Shown here piece after piece: positions 8,917 through 17,547 of a stretch of DNA of 64,000 bases. A program made the position numbers and the translations under genes. The stretch lies in the NCBI GenBank assembly GCA_934899185.1, contig CAKXYI010000001.1, positions 310,001 to 374,000 of the forward strand. The letters are read 5' to 3'. This DNA comes from an uncultured Lachnospiraceae bacterium. Its GTDB lineage: Bacteria; Bacillota; Clostridia; Lachnospirales; Lachnospiraceae. The notes beneath the pieces were generated by a model. That model saw nothing but the letters and a program-made list of their open reading frames with translations. It was not told where the DNA came from and ran no database searches. Position 1 is the stretch's first letter; every line of letters begins with the position of its first letter.

Positions 8917-10416
8917 TTATTTTCTGTAATAAATAGAATTCCAGTTCAGTTCATTCCTAAACTGACGGATGTTGGTATCCTTATCAATATAAACTGCTTC
9001 AATGCCCATGTTGGCAGCCCAGTCACCCATCTGTTCTGCGGTCAGATCGTAGGAGAAGGCGGTATGATGTGCACCTCCTGCCAGGATCCACGCCTCGGTG
9101 CCAACCTTAAGGTTTGGCTGCGGTGTCCAGAATGCGGTTGCAACCGGAAGTTTTGGCATTGGCTTTTCTGTCTTTTTGCAATCCACATCGTTGATGATCA
9201 GACGGAAACGGTCGCCAAGATCAACCAGTGACGTTGCAATAGCAGGGCCGGTCTTAGACGTAAATACCAGTCTTGCCGGATCCTCACGCTCGCCCATGCT
9301 AAGCGGCTGCTCCTTGATCGCGATCCTGCCATCTGCGATCGTCGGACAAACCTCAAGCATATGTGCTTCCAGGATGCCTTCCTTGCCCGGCACCAGATTG
9401 TATGTGTAGTCCTCCATAAAGGAGGTTCCCTTGGCATCTTTGACTCCCTGGGTCATGATCTTCATGACGCGCACCATAGCCGCGGTCTTCCAGTCACCCT
9501 CAGCACCAAATCCATAGCCTTTTTCCATCAGACGCTGGATGGCAAGTCCCGGCAACTGTTTGAGTCCGCCCAGATCTCCAAAGTGTGTGACGATCGCCTG
9601 ATAATTTCTTTCTTCTAGGAAACGCTCAAAACCGATCTCTATGCCAGCCTGCACTGCTACATGCTGACGGAATTCTTTTTCATCTCTGCCCTCGAGCAGG
9701 ATGTCATACTTGCTGTAATACTCTTCTACCAAGGTATCAATATCTGCCTGTGATACGGCATTCACGGCTTCTACGATCTCATTGACCGGATAGGCATCTA
9801 CTTCCCAGCCAAACTTGATCTGTGCCTCGACCTTATCGCCCTCGGTAACAGCAACATTTCGCATATTATCTGCCACACGCATCACGCGAACATGGCTGCT
9901 CTCGATCACGCCCACTGCCGTACACATCCATGCACCGATCTCCTTCTGGACATCTGCATCTTCCCAATAGCCGGCAACGACCTTGCGCTCCATGCCAAGG
10001 CGACTGAAGATATGACCATACTCACGATCACCATGCGCGGATTGGTTCTCATTCATAAAGTCCATATCAATGGTGTCATATGGGATCTCCCGGTTGAACT
10101 GGGTATGTAAATGTAAAAGTGGTTTGCGCAATTCCTGCAAGCCAAGGATCCATGATTTTGCCGGAGAAAATGTATGCATCCAGGTAATGATACCTGCGCA
10201 ATTCGCATCTGTATTTGCCTCATTAAAGGTCCTGCGGATCACTTCATTGGTGATCATGGTCGGCTTCCAGATGACCTCGTATGGCAGGTTGCCGGATCTG
10301 TTCAAAGCCTCAACAATGATCTTAGAATGCTCTGCCACATGTGCCAGACACTCTTCTCCGTACAAATCCTGGGATCCGGTGCAAAACCAAAACTGATAAT
10401 TCTTCTTTTCTAACAT
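8917..10416 (-). CDS. araA: L-arabinose isomerase
   Basis: A 499-residue enzyme converting L-arabinose to L-ribulose. It matches the AraA family from the N terminus (FWFCTGSQDLYGEE) through CAGIITWMHTFSPAK, FMNENQSAHGDREYG, GFGAEGDWKTAA (metal and substrate region) and GGAHHTAFS near the C terminus. Length is typical. araB, araD and araR are not in the window, so the gene stands alone here. AAAGGAGC lies upstream of ATG 10416. An 11-base inverted repeat (GTAAT-G-ATTAC) lies about 40 bases upstream of the start and could be a regulator site, but this is weak. Confidence 0.97.
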   Translation of the reverse strand: MLEKKNYQFWFCTGSQDLYGEECLAHVAEHSKIIVEALNRSGNLPYEVIWKPTMITNEVIRRTFNEANTDANCAGIITWMHTFSPAKSWILGLQELRKPLLHLHTQFNREIPYDTIDMDFMNENQSAHGDREYGHIFSRLGMERKVVAGYWEDADVQKEIGAWMCTAVGVIESSHVRVMRVADNMRNVAVTEGDKVEAQIKFGWEVDAYPVNEIVEAVNAVSQADIDTLVEEYYSKYDILLEGRDEKEFRQHVAVQAGIEIGFERFLEERNYQAIVTHFGDLGGLKQLPGLAIQRLMEKGYGFGAEGDWKTAAMVRVMKIMTQGVKDAKGTSFMEDYTYNLVPGKEGILEAHMLEVCPTIADGRIAIKEQPLSMGEREDPARLVFTSKTGPAIATSLVDLGDRFRLIINDVDCKKTEKPMPKLPVATAFWTPQPNLKVGTEAWILAGGAHHTAFSYDLTAEQMGDWAANMGIEAVYIDKDTNIRQFRNELNWNSIYYRK

Positions 10417-10542
10417 GTCTGCTCCTTTCCTATATCTCGCTATTTTAGCGTAATCATTACTCCCTTACTGCTTATCTTATGTCAAAGTCCAGATCCTGTC
10501 TTTTCATTTTTTTATGAAGATAGGGTAATATTTTCAATTTCA

Positions 10543-10572
10543 TTGACACTGCTTTTTTGCAAGTTGTATGAT
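10543..10572 (+). promoter_or_regulatory. Sigma-A promoter of the 80-residue gene
   Basis: A perfect TTGACA (10543-10548) and TATGAT (10567-10572) are separated by 18 bases, ending 65 bases before the ATG. Confidence 0.65.
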
Positions 10573-10636
10573 GATGTCAGAAAGCCTGCCAAAGTGCATA
10601 TTCTTTGGCAAATTCAGACAAAAGGAGCCGCTGTTT

Positions 10637-10879
10637 ATGAAAATAATGAATATTGAAAACCCGGAAGAATTTTTAAAAGTCATTGATGCCTGTGAAGGAC
10701 AGGTAGAACTTGTCACCGCTGATGGCGACCGTTTGAACTTAAAGTCAAAATTGTGTCAACTTATTTCCCTGACGACCATTTTTTCTTCCAGTTCCGCTAT
10801 CCCGGAAATGGAGATCATCGCCCATGAAGCAGATGACTCCAAGCGCATCATGGATTATCTGATGCGTGGCAAGATATAA
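10637..10879 (+). CDS. Conserved hypothetical small protein (80 aa)
   Basis: A monocistronic plus-strand gene with a clear promoter, AAAGGAG nine bases before ATG 10637, and a strong terminator. The product starts MKIMNIENPEEFLKVIDAC and ends SKRIMDYLMRGKI. It has a helix-strand-helix look and resembles small Lachnospiraceae proteins that databases sometimes label 'polya polymerase' without evidence. No catalytic motif is present. A longer in-frame start at 10568 would overlap the promoter, so it is rejected. Confidence 0.75.
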   Translation: MKIMNIENPEEFLKVIDACEGQVELVTADGDRLNLKSKLCQLISLTTIFSSSSAIPEMEIIAHEADDSKRIMDYLMRGKI

Positions 10880-10905
10880 AGCAACTCTTTTTCATACTCC
10901 TTACA

Positions 10906-10949
10906 AAAAGAAACTGACCGGAAAGTAAATATTCCGCGTCAGTTTCTTT
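10906..10949. terminator. Bidirectional terminator between convergent genes
   Basis: AAAGAAACTGAC-CGGAA pairs with TTCCG-C-GTCAGTTTCTTT (17 pairs, one bulge), with T-rich sequence on the plus side and A-rich on the other. It serves the 80-residue gene and the convergent glycosyltransferase. Confidence 0.85.
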
Positions 10950-10953
10950 CTTT

Positions 10954-12126
10954 TTATCGATTCTGTTTTAACTTTACATAGGCTCCCGCCATATGTTCTT
11001 TCGCCCAGGCGATCTCCTTGGCTCTGCGATAGGCTCCGCTGATATCCCCCCGCACCAATGGGGCATAGAGAATCTTTGCCACGCGCCCATCCTCCGATAA
11101 GTGGCGGCGCAGTCTGCCATACAAAGGACCTTCCAGTTCAGCCCTTGCCCTTGCCATGACCTCGCGCTTGCTATCGCCGTGCTGTATGCCTCTGACCATG
11201 GATGACTGGAACGACCTGAAATATACCCCAGCCATGACTTCATGCAGGCGCATACGCCATGCGCCAACGTCCAGATTTTCCAAGCCGCCTGTCTCTCCTT
11301 TGGTCATGCCCTCGGTCACCGTCCGGATCTTTCGCATCTGCATATTAAGGAAAGCCTGTACTCTGGTCTTTTGCAGGGCAAAATATTCCGGCAGATACTT
11401 GTCCGTCAGGCGGCTCTGTCCGCGGTTAGCATAATGGTACAAGACATCCGGCAGGGTCAAAAGACTTTGCATAGCCCCTGCTGCCTGCACATTAAATAAA
11501 ATATCCTCAATATGGACGATATTCTGAAACTGTAATTTCTGTTCCTGCAAAAAAGAAAGCCGGTATGCCTTATTCCATGCATAGCCAAACATTGTCTCAT
11601 GCTCCAGTTCTATGATATAAGGATAGGCATAGGCAAGCGGTCTTTTCCACCCCTGTGCGCCATCATGGATATCATCTGAAAAATAATATAATTCCGGTGT
11701 CTTCTGCACCTGATAGGACAGGGCATTTTTTTGATAATAGTCCTCGGTGTAGCCAAATACGACCATATCCGCCGGCTGCTCGTTCAAAGCATGATAAAGC
11801 CTTTCCAAAAGGGTCGTTTCCACGCCATCATCTGCATCCAGAAACAGAATATAGTCTCCGGCAGCATGGGAGATCCCGGTATTGCGCGCCATGCTAAGTC
11901 CCTCGTTCTCCGGCTTATGGATCACGACATAGTCTGCCTGCTTGCCACGAAATGCCTGTAAATAAGACTCCGCTACCGCTCCTGTCTGATCTGTGGCGCA
12001 GTCATCTACAACGATCACCTCGAAGTTGTTATAGGTCTGTTCCAAAAGATTCTGCAATAATCCCGGCAGATACTCCTCGGCATTGTATGCCGGAATTACC
12101 ACAGAAAATTTGATCTGTCCTGTCAT
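10954..12126 (-). CDS. Family 2 glycosyltransferase
   Basis: A 390-residue GT2 protein: FSVVIPAYNAEEYLPGLL at the start, VIVVDDCATDQT for nucleotide binding, and FLDADDG as the DXD-type metal motif. The C-terminal third (from about residue 265) is helical and basic, as in CDP-glycerol or teichoic-acid-like and capsular transferases. AAGGAG lies upstream of ATG 12126. It stands alone between the feo terminator and a convergent small gene. The substrate is not predictable. Confidence 0.88.
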   Translation of the reverse strand: MTGQIKFSVVIPAYNAEEYLPGLLQNLLEQTYNNFEVIVVDDCATDQTGAVAESYLQAFRGKQADYVVIHKPENEGLSMARNTGISHAAGDYILFLDADDGVETTLLERLYHALNEQPADMVVFGYTEDYYQKNALSYQVQKTPELYYFSDDIHDGAQGWKRPLAYAYPYIIELEHETMFGYAWNKAYRLSFLQEQKLQFQNIVHIEDILFNVQAAGAMQSLLTLPDVLYHYANRGQSRLTDKYLPEYFALQKTRVQAFLNMQMRKIRTVTEGMTKGETGGLENLDVGAWRMRLHEVMAGVYFRSFQSSMVRGIQHGDSKREVMARARAELEGPLYGRLRRHLSEDGRVAKILYAPLVRGDISGAYRRAKEIAWAKEHMAGAYVKLKQNR

Positions 12127-12213
12127 CTTTTTGCTCCTTATTTTTGCTACTTTCTATCATAATGCATAGGATGCGCTTTCGTCTACTGCTTTATCAACTT
12201 TCCTCCATACGCA

Positions 12214-12246
12214 AAAATGCCAGCGGGCAAAGCCCTCTGACATTTT
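12214..12246 (-). terminator. Terminator of the feo operon
   Basis: AAAATGCCAGCGGGC and GCCCTCTGACATTTT form a 15-position stem (two G-T type pairs) with an AAA loop, followed on the minus strand by TTTTTG. A second hairpin, GATATCTG/CAGATATC, lies at 12270-12293 within the same 3' region. Confidence 0.75.
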
Positions 12247-12385
12247 CACACACTTTATTTATGCATCCCGATATCTGTGAGTATGCAGATATCTTCGTAA
12301 AGGAGTTCCAAACAGCCTGCGCCCAACTTGGGAGTTTTACAGAAAGCGCATGCTGTAATTGGTAAACTTATCGGTAAATGATCCC

Positions 12386-12541
12386 TTATTTCTTTTCCGG
12401 CGGGGTACAAGAACTACAACCGCCGCACGATCCACAGTCACCGGAGCATAAGCCTTTCCCGGATTTTTTCTTTTTGATCAAACTGTGTAAGATTGCTGAA
12501 ACAATAGCGATCAATACAAGTAATACAATTATTGTCCCCAT
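12386..12541 (-). CDS. FeoB-associated Cys-rich membrane protein
   Basis: A 51-residue protein starting at ATG 12541, missed by size-limited ORF calling. It has one N-terminal transmembrane helix (MGTIIVLLVLIAIVSAIL), a basic hinge (KKKKSGKG), and a Cys/Gly tail with five cysteines (CSGDCGSCGGCSSC). This is the pattern of the FeoB-associated Cys-rich family that follows feoB in Clostridia and may pass or sense iron. It lies 37 bases after feoB and before the operon terminator. Confidence 0.9.
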   Translation of the reverse strand: MGTIIVLLVLIAIVSAILHSLIKKKKSGKGLCSGDCGSCGGCSSCTPPEKK

Positions 12542-12578
12542 ATCATTCACCTCGAAACCGGCTCAAAAGAGCCATATT

Positions 12579-14726
12579 TTATTTATTGATTGCTGCATAT
12601 TTATCCTTGCGGAAGAGCAGATAGATAAAGCCGATCACAAAGATAAATGCCACAACGGTTCCAAATCCAAAGACACCTGCGGTAAAGAGTGTTCCAATCT
12701 GGTAGATGCACATAGATACGATGTAAGCAAGTATGCACTGATATCCGATTGCAAACCAGAACCACTTTGGATTGTTCATCTCTCTCTTGATAGCACCCAT
12801 TGCTGCGAAACATGGTGCGCAGAGAAGGTTGAATACCAGATAGCCGTAAGCGGCGATTGGTGTCATCACCTGTGCCAGATTGCCCCATACTTCGGAACCA
12901 TCTTCTGCAACTTCTGCAAATCCATAAAGCATACCAAAGGTAGCAACAACGTTTTCTTTTGCGATCAAACCGGATACGGCTGCAACTGCCATCTTCCATC
13001 CCTGCCCTGCCTGTGTCCATCCAAGTGGTGCGAACATCCAAGCGATTGCTGTACCGATCTTAGCAAGAATACTTGCATCCAACTGCTCTGCCTCAAGCAT
13101 TCCGAAGGAACCATTTTCCCATCCGAAACTCATCAGGAACCAGAGTACGATGGTAGATAAGAGGATGATGGTACCAGCCTTCTTGATGAAGGACCAGCCA
13201 CGCTCCCACATACTACGAAGTACACTGCCAACAGTCGGCCAGTGGTAAGCAGGAAGTTCCATTACGAATGGAGCAGGATCGCCGGAGAACATCTTTGTCT
13301 TCTTTAAGATGATACCGGAGCAGATGATTGCTGCCATACCTACGAAATATGCACTCCATGAAACCCAGCCGGCATTATCAAAGAACGCACCGGCGATCAA
13401 AGCGATGATCGGTAACTTTGCTCCACACGGAATAAAGGTTGTCGTCATAATTGTCATCTTGCGGTCACGGTCATTTTCGATCGTTCTACTAGCCATGATT
13501 CCGGGAACACCACATCCGGTACCGATCAGCATTGGGATAAAGGATTTTCCGGAAAGACCAAACTTACGGAAGATTCTATCCATAACGAAAGCAACACGTG
13601 CCATGTAGCCACATCCCTCGAGGAATCCCAAGAAGATGAAGAGCACTAACATCTGAGGAACAAATCCAAGAACTGCGCCAACACCGGCAACAATACCATC
13701 TAGGATCAATCCCTGTAACCAATCAGCACAGTTGATAGAAACCAGAAAATGCTCGATTGCCGGAGGAATGATCTCGCCAAAGAGTACATCATTGGTCCAG
13801 TCAGTCAAGAATCCACCAACGGTTGTGATAGATACATAATAAACAAGCCACATAACTGCCGCAAAAATCGGCAGACCCAGAATACGATTTGTTACAATTC
13901 TATCAATCTTATCTGAAACCGTCAACGCGCCGGCATTGGCCTTCTTGATACAATCATTAATAATGCTTCCAATATAGTTGTATCTCTCACCCGTGATGAT
14001 GGATTCTGCATCATCATCCAGTTCTTCTTCGCAAGAGACAATATCCTTTTCAATATGTGCGATGATATCCTGTGATAAGCCTAACTTTTCCTGTACCTTG
14101 GCATCACGCTCAAATAACTTGATCGCATACCAACGCTGCAGGCTCTCATCAGCAATGTTATGTAAGCAGAGTTCTTCAATATGCGCAAATGCATGTTCTA
14201 CAGACCCACTGAAAGAATGCTTAGCCTTCTGAGACTGCTTAGATGTAGCGGCAATGGCTCTTGCTGCTGCATCCTCTACACCGGTTCCCTTTAATGCAGA
14301 GATTTCTACGACCTCAACACCAAGTTCTTCGGCAAGTCTCTTGGAATTGATCTTATCACCATTCTTGGCAACAACGTCGATCATGTTGATTGCAACAACA
14401 ACCGGAATACCAAGTTCTACCAACTGTGTTGTCAGGTAGAGGTTTCTCTCTAAGTTGGTACCATCAACAATATTTAAAATGGCATCCGGATGCTCATCAA
14501 TCAGATAATTTCTGGCAACGACTTCCTCCAATGTATAAGGGGATAAAGAATAAATACCAGGTAAGTCAGTGATGGTAACTTCCTTATCTCCTTTGTATTT
14601 TCCTTCTTTCTTTTCTACGGTAACACCCGGCCAGTTTCCTACAAACTGGTTGGATCCGGTCAGGGCATTGAACAATGTGGTCTTACCACAGTTCGGATTA
14701 CCTGCTAATGCAATACGTACTGCCAC
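12579..14726 (-). CDS. feoB: Ferrous iron transporter B
   Basis: A 715-residue inner-membrane Fe(II) transporter. The N-terminal G domain shows G1 (GNPNCGKT, residues 8-15), G3 (DLPG) and G4 (NMID), followed by a helical GDI-type domain and the membrane core with two inverted Gate domains (IGTGCGVPGIMASRT and FIPCGAKLPI; later AKENVVATFGMLYG). Length is typical. It is preceded by two feoA genes and followed by the Cys-rich accessory gene. Control by an iron-responsive repressor is suggested by palindromes in the operon promoter. Confidence 0.97.
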   Translation of the reverse strand: MAVRIALAGNPNCGKTTLFNALTGSNQFVGNWPGVTVEKKEGKYKGDKEVTITDLPGIYSLSPYTLEEVVARNYLIDEHPDAILNIVDGTNLERNLYLTTQLVELGIPVVVAINMIDVVAKNGDKINSKRLAEELGVEVVEISALKGTGVEDAAARAIAATSKQSQKAKHSFSGSVEHAFAHIEELCLHNIADESLQRWYAIKLFERDAKVQEKLGLSQDIIAHIEKDIVSCEEELDDDAESIITGERYNYIGSIINDCIKKANAGALTVSDKIDRIVTNRILGLPIFAAVMWLVYYVSITTVGGFLTDWTNDVLFGEIIPPAIEHFLVSINCADWLQGLILDGIVAGVGAVLGFVPQMLVLFIFLGFLEGCGYMARVAFVMDRIFRKFGLSGKSFIPMLIGTGCGVPGIMASRTIENDRDRKMTIMTTTFIPCGAKLPIIALIAGAFFDNAGWVSWSAYFVGMAAIICSGIILKKTKMFSGDPAPFVMELPAYHWPTVGSVLRSMWERGWSFIKKAGTIILLSTIVLWFLMSFGWENGSFGMLEAEQLDASILAKIGTAIAWMFAPLGWTQAGQGWKMAVAAVSGLIAKENVVATFGMLYGFAEVAEDGSEVWGNLAQVMTPIAAYGYLVFNLLCAPCFAAMGAIKREMNNPKWFWFAIGYQCILAYIVSMCIYQIGTLFTAGVFGFGTVVAFIFVIGFIYLLFRKDKYAAINK

Positions 14727-14729
14727 CTT

Positions 14730-14957
14730 TTAGTCCTCCTTCACATCAATCATGGCTGCATCTTCTTTACGAAGAGACAACTCATATCCTCTTACTGTAA
14801 CTTCAATCGGGTCTCCCAATGGTGCAACCTTGCGTACATAGACTTCTACGCCTTTTGTGATACCCATATCCATAATTCTTCTTTTGGTAGCTCCCTCTCC
14901 GTTTAATTTCGTAACGACTGCGGACTGGCCTACCTTCACATCACGTAATGTTTTCAT
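14730..14957 (-). CDS. feoA: Ferrous iron transport protein A
   Basis: A 75-residue SH3-like FeoA protein (MKTLRDVKVGQSAVVTKLNG..., RRIMDMGITKGVEVYVRKVAPLGDPIEV). FeoA is cytosolic and supports FeoB. Its stop is three bases from the feoB start, so it is cotranslated with feoB. It is the nearer of two feoA paralogues and keeps the MGI(T/L)xG turn typical of the family. Confidence 0.95.
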   Translation of the reverse strand: MKTLRDVKVGQSAVVTKLNGEGATKRRIMDMGITKGVEVYVRKVAPLGDPIEVTVRGYELSLRKEDAAMIDVKED

Positions 14958-15023
14958 CTTGTGACTTCCTTTCCTTTGCCATTCTTTTTCCTTTATTTAA
15001 AAAGCACGTCTTATGCGTACCAT

Positions 15024-15236
15024 TTAAACCATGATCTTAAGTGCCATTTCTTTTCCAATTGCCACACGTGAATCTTTGACATTGATGATCACATTGCCAT
15101 CTGCCTCCGAAACGACGCTGACTTTGGAGCCCGGCACAAATCCTAATTTTTCCAGAAATAATCTTGTTTCTTCTTTACCGCCGACCTTTTTGATCAGTTG
15201 CTCTTCTCCTTTGTTTGCCATAGCCAAAGGCATCAT
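15024..15236 (-). CDS. Second FeoA-domain protein
   Basis: A 70-residue FeoA-like protein starting MMPLAMANKGEEQLIKKVGG, then FLEKLGFVPGSKVSVVSE and VAIGKEMALKIMV. I chose the ATG at 15236 because GAGGAAGGTG lies just upstream and other FeoA proteins start here; a longer frame begins at 15263. It is the first gene of the feo operon, 66 bases before the other feoA. Two FeoA paralogues in tandem before feoB are common in Clostridia. Confidence 0.92.
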   Translation of the reverse strand: MMPLAMANKGEEQLIKKVGGKEETRLFLEKLGFVPGSKVSVVSEADGNVIINVKDSRVAIGKEMALKIMV

Positions 15237-15276
15237 CTTACTCACCTTCCTCATTTCGTGCATAAATAAAACTTTT

Positions 15277-15379
15277 GTTAGCGCACACTAACTCACGGTC
15301 AAAAAAGAAAATGCCTGTTCAATGTAAATAACATTTGTTAGCACTTTCTAACGACATTGATATGTTAGCACAATCTAAC
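15277..15379 (-). promoter_or_regulatory. Three DtxR-type operator palindromes upstream of feo
   Basis: Three copies of a 16-bp palindrome, GTTAG-N6-CTAAC, lie at 15277-15292 (GTTAGCGCACACTAAC), 15337-15352 (GTTAGCACTTTCTAAC) and 15364-15379 (GTTAGCACAATCTAAC). The TTAG-N6-CTAA geometry matches the DtxR/IdeR operator core. The third copy lies across the spacer and -10 of the feo promoter, and the first lies in the leader. This fits iron-dependent repression; the repressor gene is not in the window. Confidence 0.75.
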
Positions 15380-15390
15380 TGTAGTGTCAA
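15362..15390 (-). promoter_or_regulatory. Sigma-A promoter of the feo operon
   Basis: On the minus strand a perfect TTGACA (15385-15390) and TAACAT (15362-15367) are 17 bases apart. One of the GTTAG-N6-CTAAC operators covers the spacer and -10, so a bound repressor would block RNA polymerase. Confidence 0.7.
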
Positions 15391-15466
15391 CCGCCTCACT
15401 TTAGAAAAATTTCATAATTATAATTTCAACTTTATAAATTTTCTTGTAAAATTCTCTATCTTTCTC

Positions 15467-15494
15467 TTGCATACCTGATGGATTGCTTTATAAT
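15467..15494 (+). promoter_or_regulatory. Promoter of the MATE exporter gene
   Basis: TTGCAT (15467-15472) and a perfect TATAAT (15489-15494) are 16 bases apart. A palindrome ATACA-GT-TGTAT follows at 15500-15511, placed where a TetR-type repressor would act; no second copy was found near the tetR gene. Confidence 0.55.
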
Positions 15495-15548
15495 TATTTA
15501 TACAGTTGTATAGTTTATATTCTAAAAAAATAAATGAGGTGTCTTCGT

Positions 15549-16910
15549 ATGAAAAATCAAAAGCGTTTGGATCCAAATATTTTTGCAAAGGAGTCCATCT
15601 GGAAACTGATGGCAAAGATGTGCCTGCCAGCCATACTCACCATTTTGATCATGGTCATCTACAATATGGCTGACATCTATTTCATTGGACAGTTAAAAGA
15701 TCCCTATAAAGTGACCGGGCTTTCCCTCTGCATGCCGCTTACAACCATTCTGTCCGCCTTTGGCAGCATGATCGGTACCGGTGCTTCTTCCTGTATCTCG
15801 GTTGCCATGGGGCGCGGGGATAATTCCAAAGTTGCCCGCTACTCCAGTTTTTCCTTTTACTTTTCCATCCTTATGGGCTTTGCCTACGGCGCCATCATCC
15901 TGCTCTTTCAGGATCCTATCCTGGATCTGATCGGCACCAGTGCCAACACCCGTGTTTACGCCGCGTCCTATCTTACCCTCATCATGCTGGGTGCCCCGCT
16001 AACCATGTTAAATACCGCCACCGGACAGGTGATCCGCTGTGAGGGTGCGGCAGTGTCCGCTATGGTCGGCAACCTTCTCGGCACCATTTTAAATATCATT
16101 TTAGATCCTATCTTTATTTTAGTGCTTGGTATGGGTATTCCGGGCGCTGCCATCGCAACACTGATCGGTACTGCCAGCAGCAGCATTTTCTATATCCTCT
16201 TTATTATAAAAAATTGCCAGCACACCTCAATCCATCTGCGCGATTTCACCTTCGGATCCGGCATTGCGACATCTGTCCTAGCCATTGGTCTGCCTTCCGG
16301 TATCAGTACCCTTTTAAACAGTGTTTCCGGTATTTTTGAAAATAATCTTCTGGTCGCACACGGTGACCACTATGTAGCCGCCCTCTCCGTTGCAGGACGT
16401 GCCACCATGATCATCGGCATGTTGCAGATTGGCGTTGCCATGGGTGTCCAGCCCATCATTTCCTATAGTTTTGGTGCCAAAAACTGGAAGCGCATGCGCG
16501 AGACAATCCACAAGACATCCATTGCGACCGTACTGCTGGGGCTGGTTCTTACCCTGCTCTGCCGCAGTTTTGCCACCCCTCTGGTCACCGCCTTTTTGGA
16601 TGATGCCACCATCATTCCTCTGGGGGTCTATGTTATCAGCATCGGCACGCTTTCCGGTCCCTTCATTGGACTTTACCAACTCTGCACAACCTTTTTGCAA
16701 TCGACCGAAAAACCCTCCTATGCCCTCTTTGTATCCATCCTGCGTCAAGGTCTGATCTTTATCCCGGCGCTCTACCTTCTGGATCACATTGCCGGTTTCC
16801 GCGGTATCGTGTGGGCGCAGCCGATCGCGACTTTTGCAGCACTGGGACTTGGTATCGCTTTTGCCCTGCATCATTATAAAAAGATACAGGCAGACAAAGC
16901 ACAGATATAA
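15549..16910 (+). CDS. MATE family efflux transporter
   Basis: A 453-residue membrane protein with 12 predicted helices and the MATE features MVIYNMADIYFIGQL, GMIGTGASSCISVAMGRG and IISYSFGAKNWKRM. MATE proteins export cationic drugs or metabolites using Na+ or H+. ATG 15549 has GAGGTG upstream and removes five residues from the longest frame. A TetR-family gene follows in the same direction and probably controls it. An intrinsic terminator overlaps the stop codon. Confidence 0.93.
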   Translation: MKNQKRLDPNIFAKESIWKLMAKMCLPAILTILIMVIYNMADIYFIGQLKDPYKVTGLSLCMPLTTILSAFGSMIGTGASSCISVAMGRGDNSKVARYSSFSFYFSILMGFAYGAIILLFQDPILDLIGTSANTRVYAASYLTLIMLGAPLTMLNTATGQVIRCEGAAVSAMVGNLLGTILNIILDPIFILVLGMGIPGAAIATLIGTASSSIFYILFIIKNCQHTSIHLRDFTFGSGIATSVLAIGLPSGISTLLNSVSGIFENNLLVAHGDHYVAALSVAGRATMIIGMLQIGVAMGVQPIISYSFGAKNWKRMRETIHKTSIATVLLGLVLTLLCRSFATPLVTAFLDDATIIPLGVYVISIGTLSGPFIGLYQLCTTFLQSTEKPSYALFVSILRQGLIFIPALYLLDHIAGFRGIVWAQPIATFAALGLGIAFALHHYKKIQADKAQI

Positions 16911-16923
16911 GGTGTGCTTTTTT
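16896..16923 (+). terminator. Terminator after the MATE gene
   Basis: AAAGCACA and TGTGCTTT pair around the stop codon and are followed by further T. The stem is only eight bp, so read-through into tetR is possible. Confidence 0.65.
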
Positions 16924-16977
16924 GCCAAATGCGTGTTATGATGGTAGAAATCAAATGGATTTAAGGGGTATTTTCTT

Positions 16978-17547
16978 ATGAATACAAAGAACAACAAGAA
17001 GTTTCAGGAAACAGATGCACTTATCTGCGATACATTTTTAAAACTCTTAGAAATATATGATTTTGGAGATATTTCCATCTCCCTGCTCTGTCAAAAGACC
17101 GGTATTACGCGTGCAACCTTTTATTCGCATTTCGGCGACATGGATCACTTTTTTGATGCCGTTGCCAAGCGACTGTTCTTAGCACTCGTCGAAGAAGATC
17201 GCACGCTGATCAGGAATAGGGATCTGACCGATGATTTTTACCGTGCCACATTTCTATCCTTATTTGAACATATCCTAAGTTATCGCTCTTTTTATCAGGT
17301 CTATGTATCCAAGGTCGCGCAACTGCCTTTTCTGTCTGCCGTCTCCGCTTTCGGACATTCTGATGGCATGAAGCGTTATGCCGCTATCCATGGTATCACC
17401 TCCAAGCGGCAGGCAGAATACTGTGCAGTTTTCTATTATACCGGACTGACTGCCATGATCCGCATGTGGTTGGACGGTGGCTGTCAGGAAACGCCGGATG
17501 AGATGTATGAACTTATGTCCATTCAGGCAAAGAACATGGTACGCTAG
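16978..17547 (+). CDS. TetR/AcrR family regulator
   Basis: A 189-residue protein with an N-terminal TetR HTH (ISISLLCQKTGITRATFYSHFGDMDHFFDAVAKRL, residues about 33-67) and a helical ligand-binding domain with a conserved-looking TYxx/FYxxF-type region. It lies downstream of the MATE gene and is a likely regulator of it. AAGGGG precedes the ATG. Its 3' end overlaps the convergent deacetylase gene by four bases. Confidence 0.9.
   Translation: MNTKNNKKFQETDALICDTFLKLLEIYDFGDISISLLCQKTGITRATFYSHFGDMDHFFDAVAKRLFLALVEEDRTLIRNRDLTDDFYRATFLSLFEHILSYRSFYQVYVSKVAQLPFLSAVSAFGHSDGMKRYAAIHGITSKRQAEYCAVFYYTGLTAMIRMWLDGGCQETPDEMYELMSIQAKNMVR

Noticed and set aside
10440..10470. AraR-type operator upstream of araA
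   Set aside because: Only one 11-base palindrome (GTAAT-G-ATTAC) is present and it does not match the longer AraR operators closely enough to name.
12144..12365. 73-residue plus-strand frame between feo and the GT2 gene
   Set aside because: It overlaps the feo terminator hairpin and lacks a Shine-Dalgarno.
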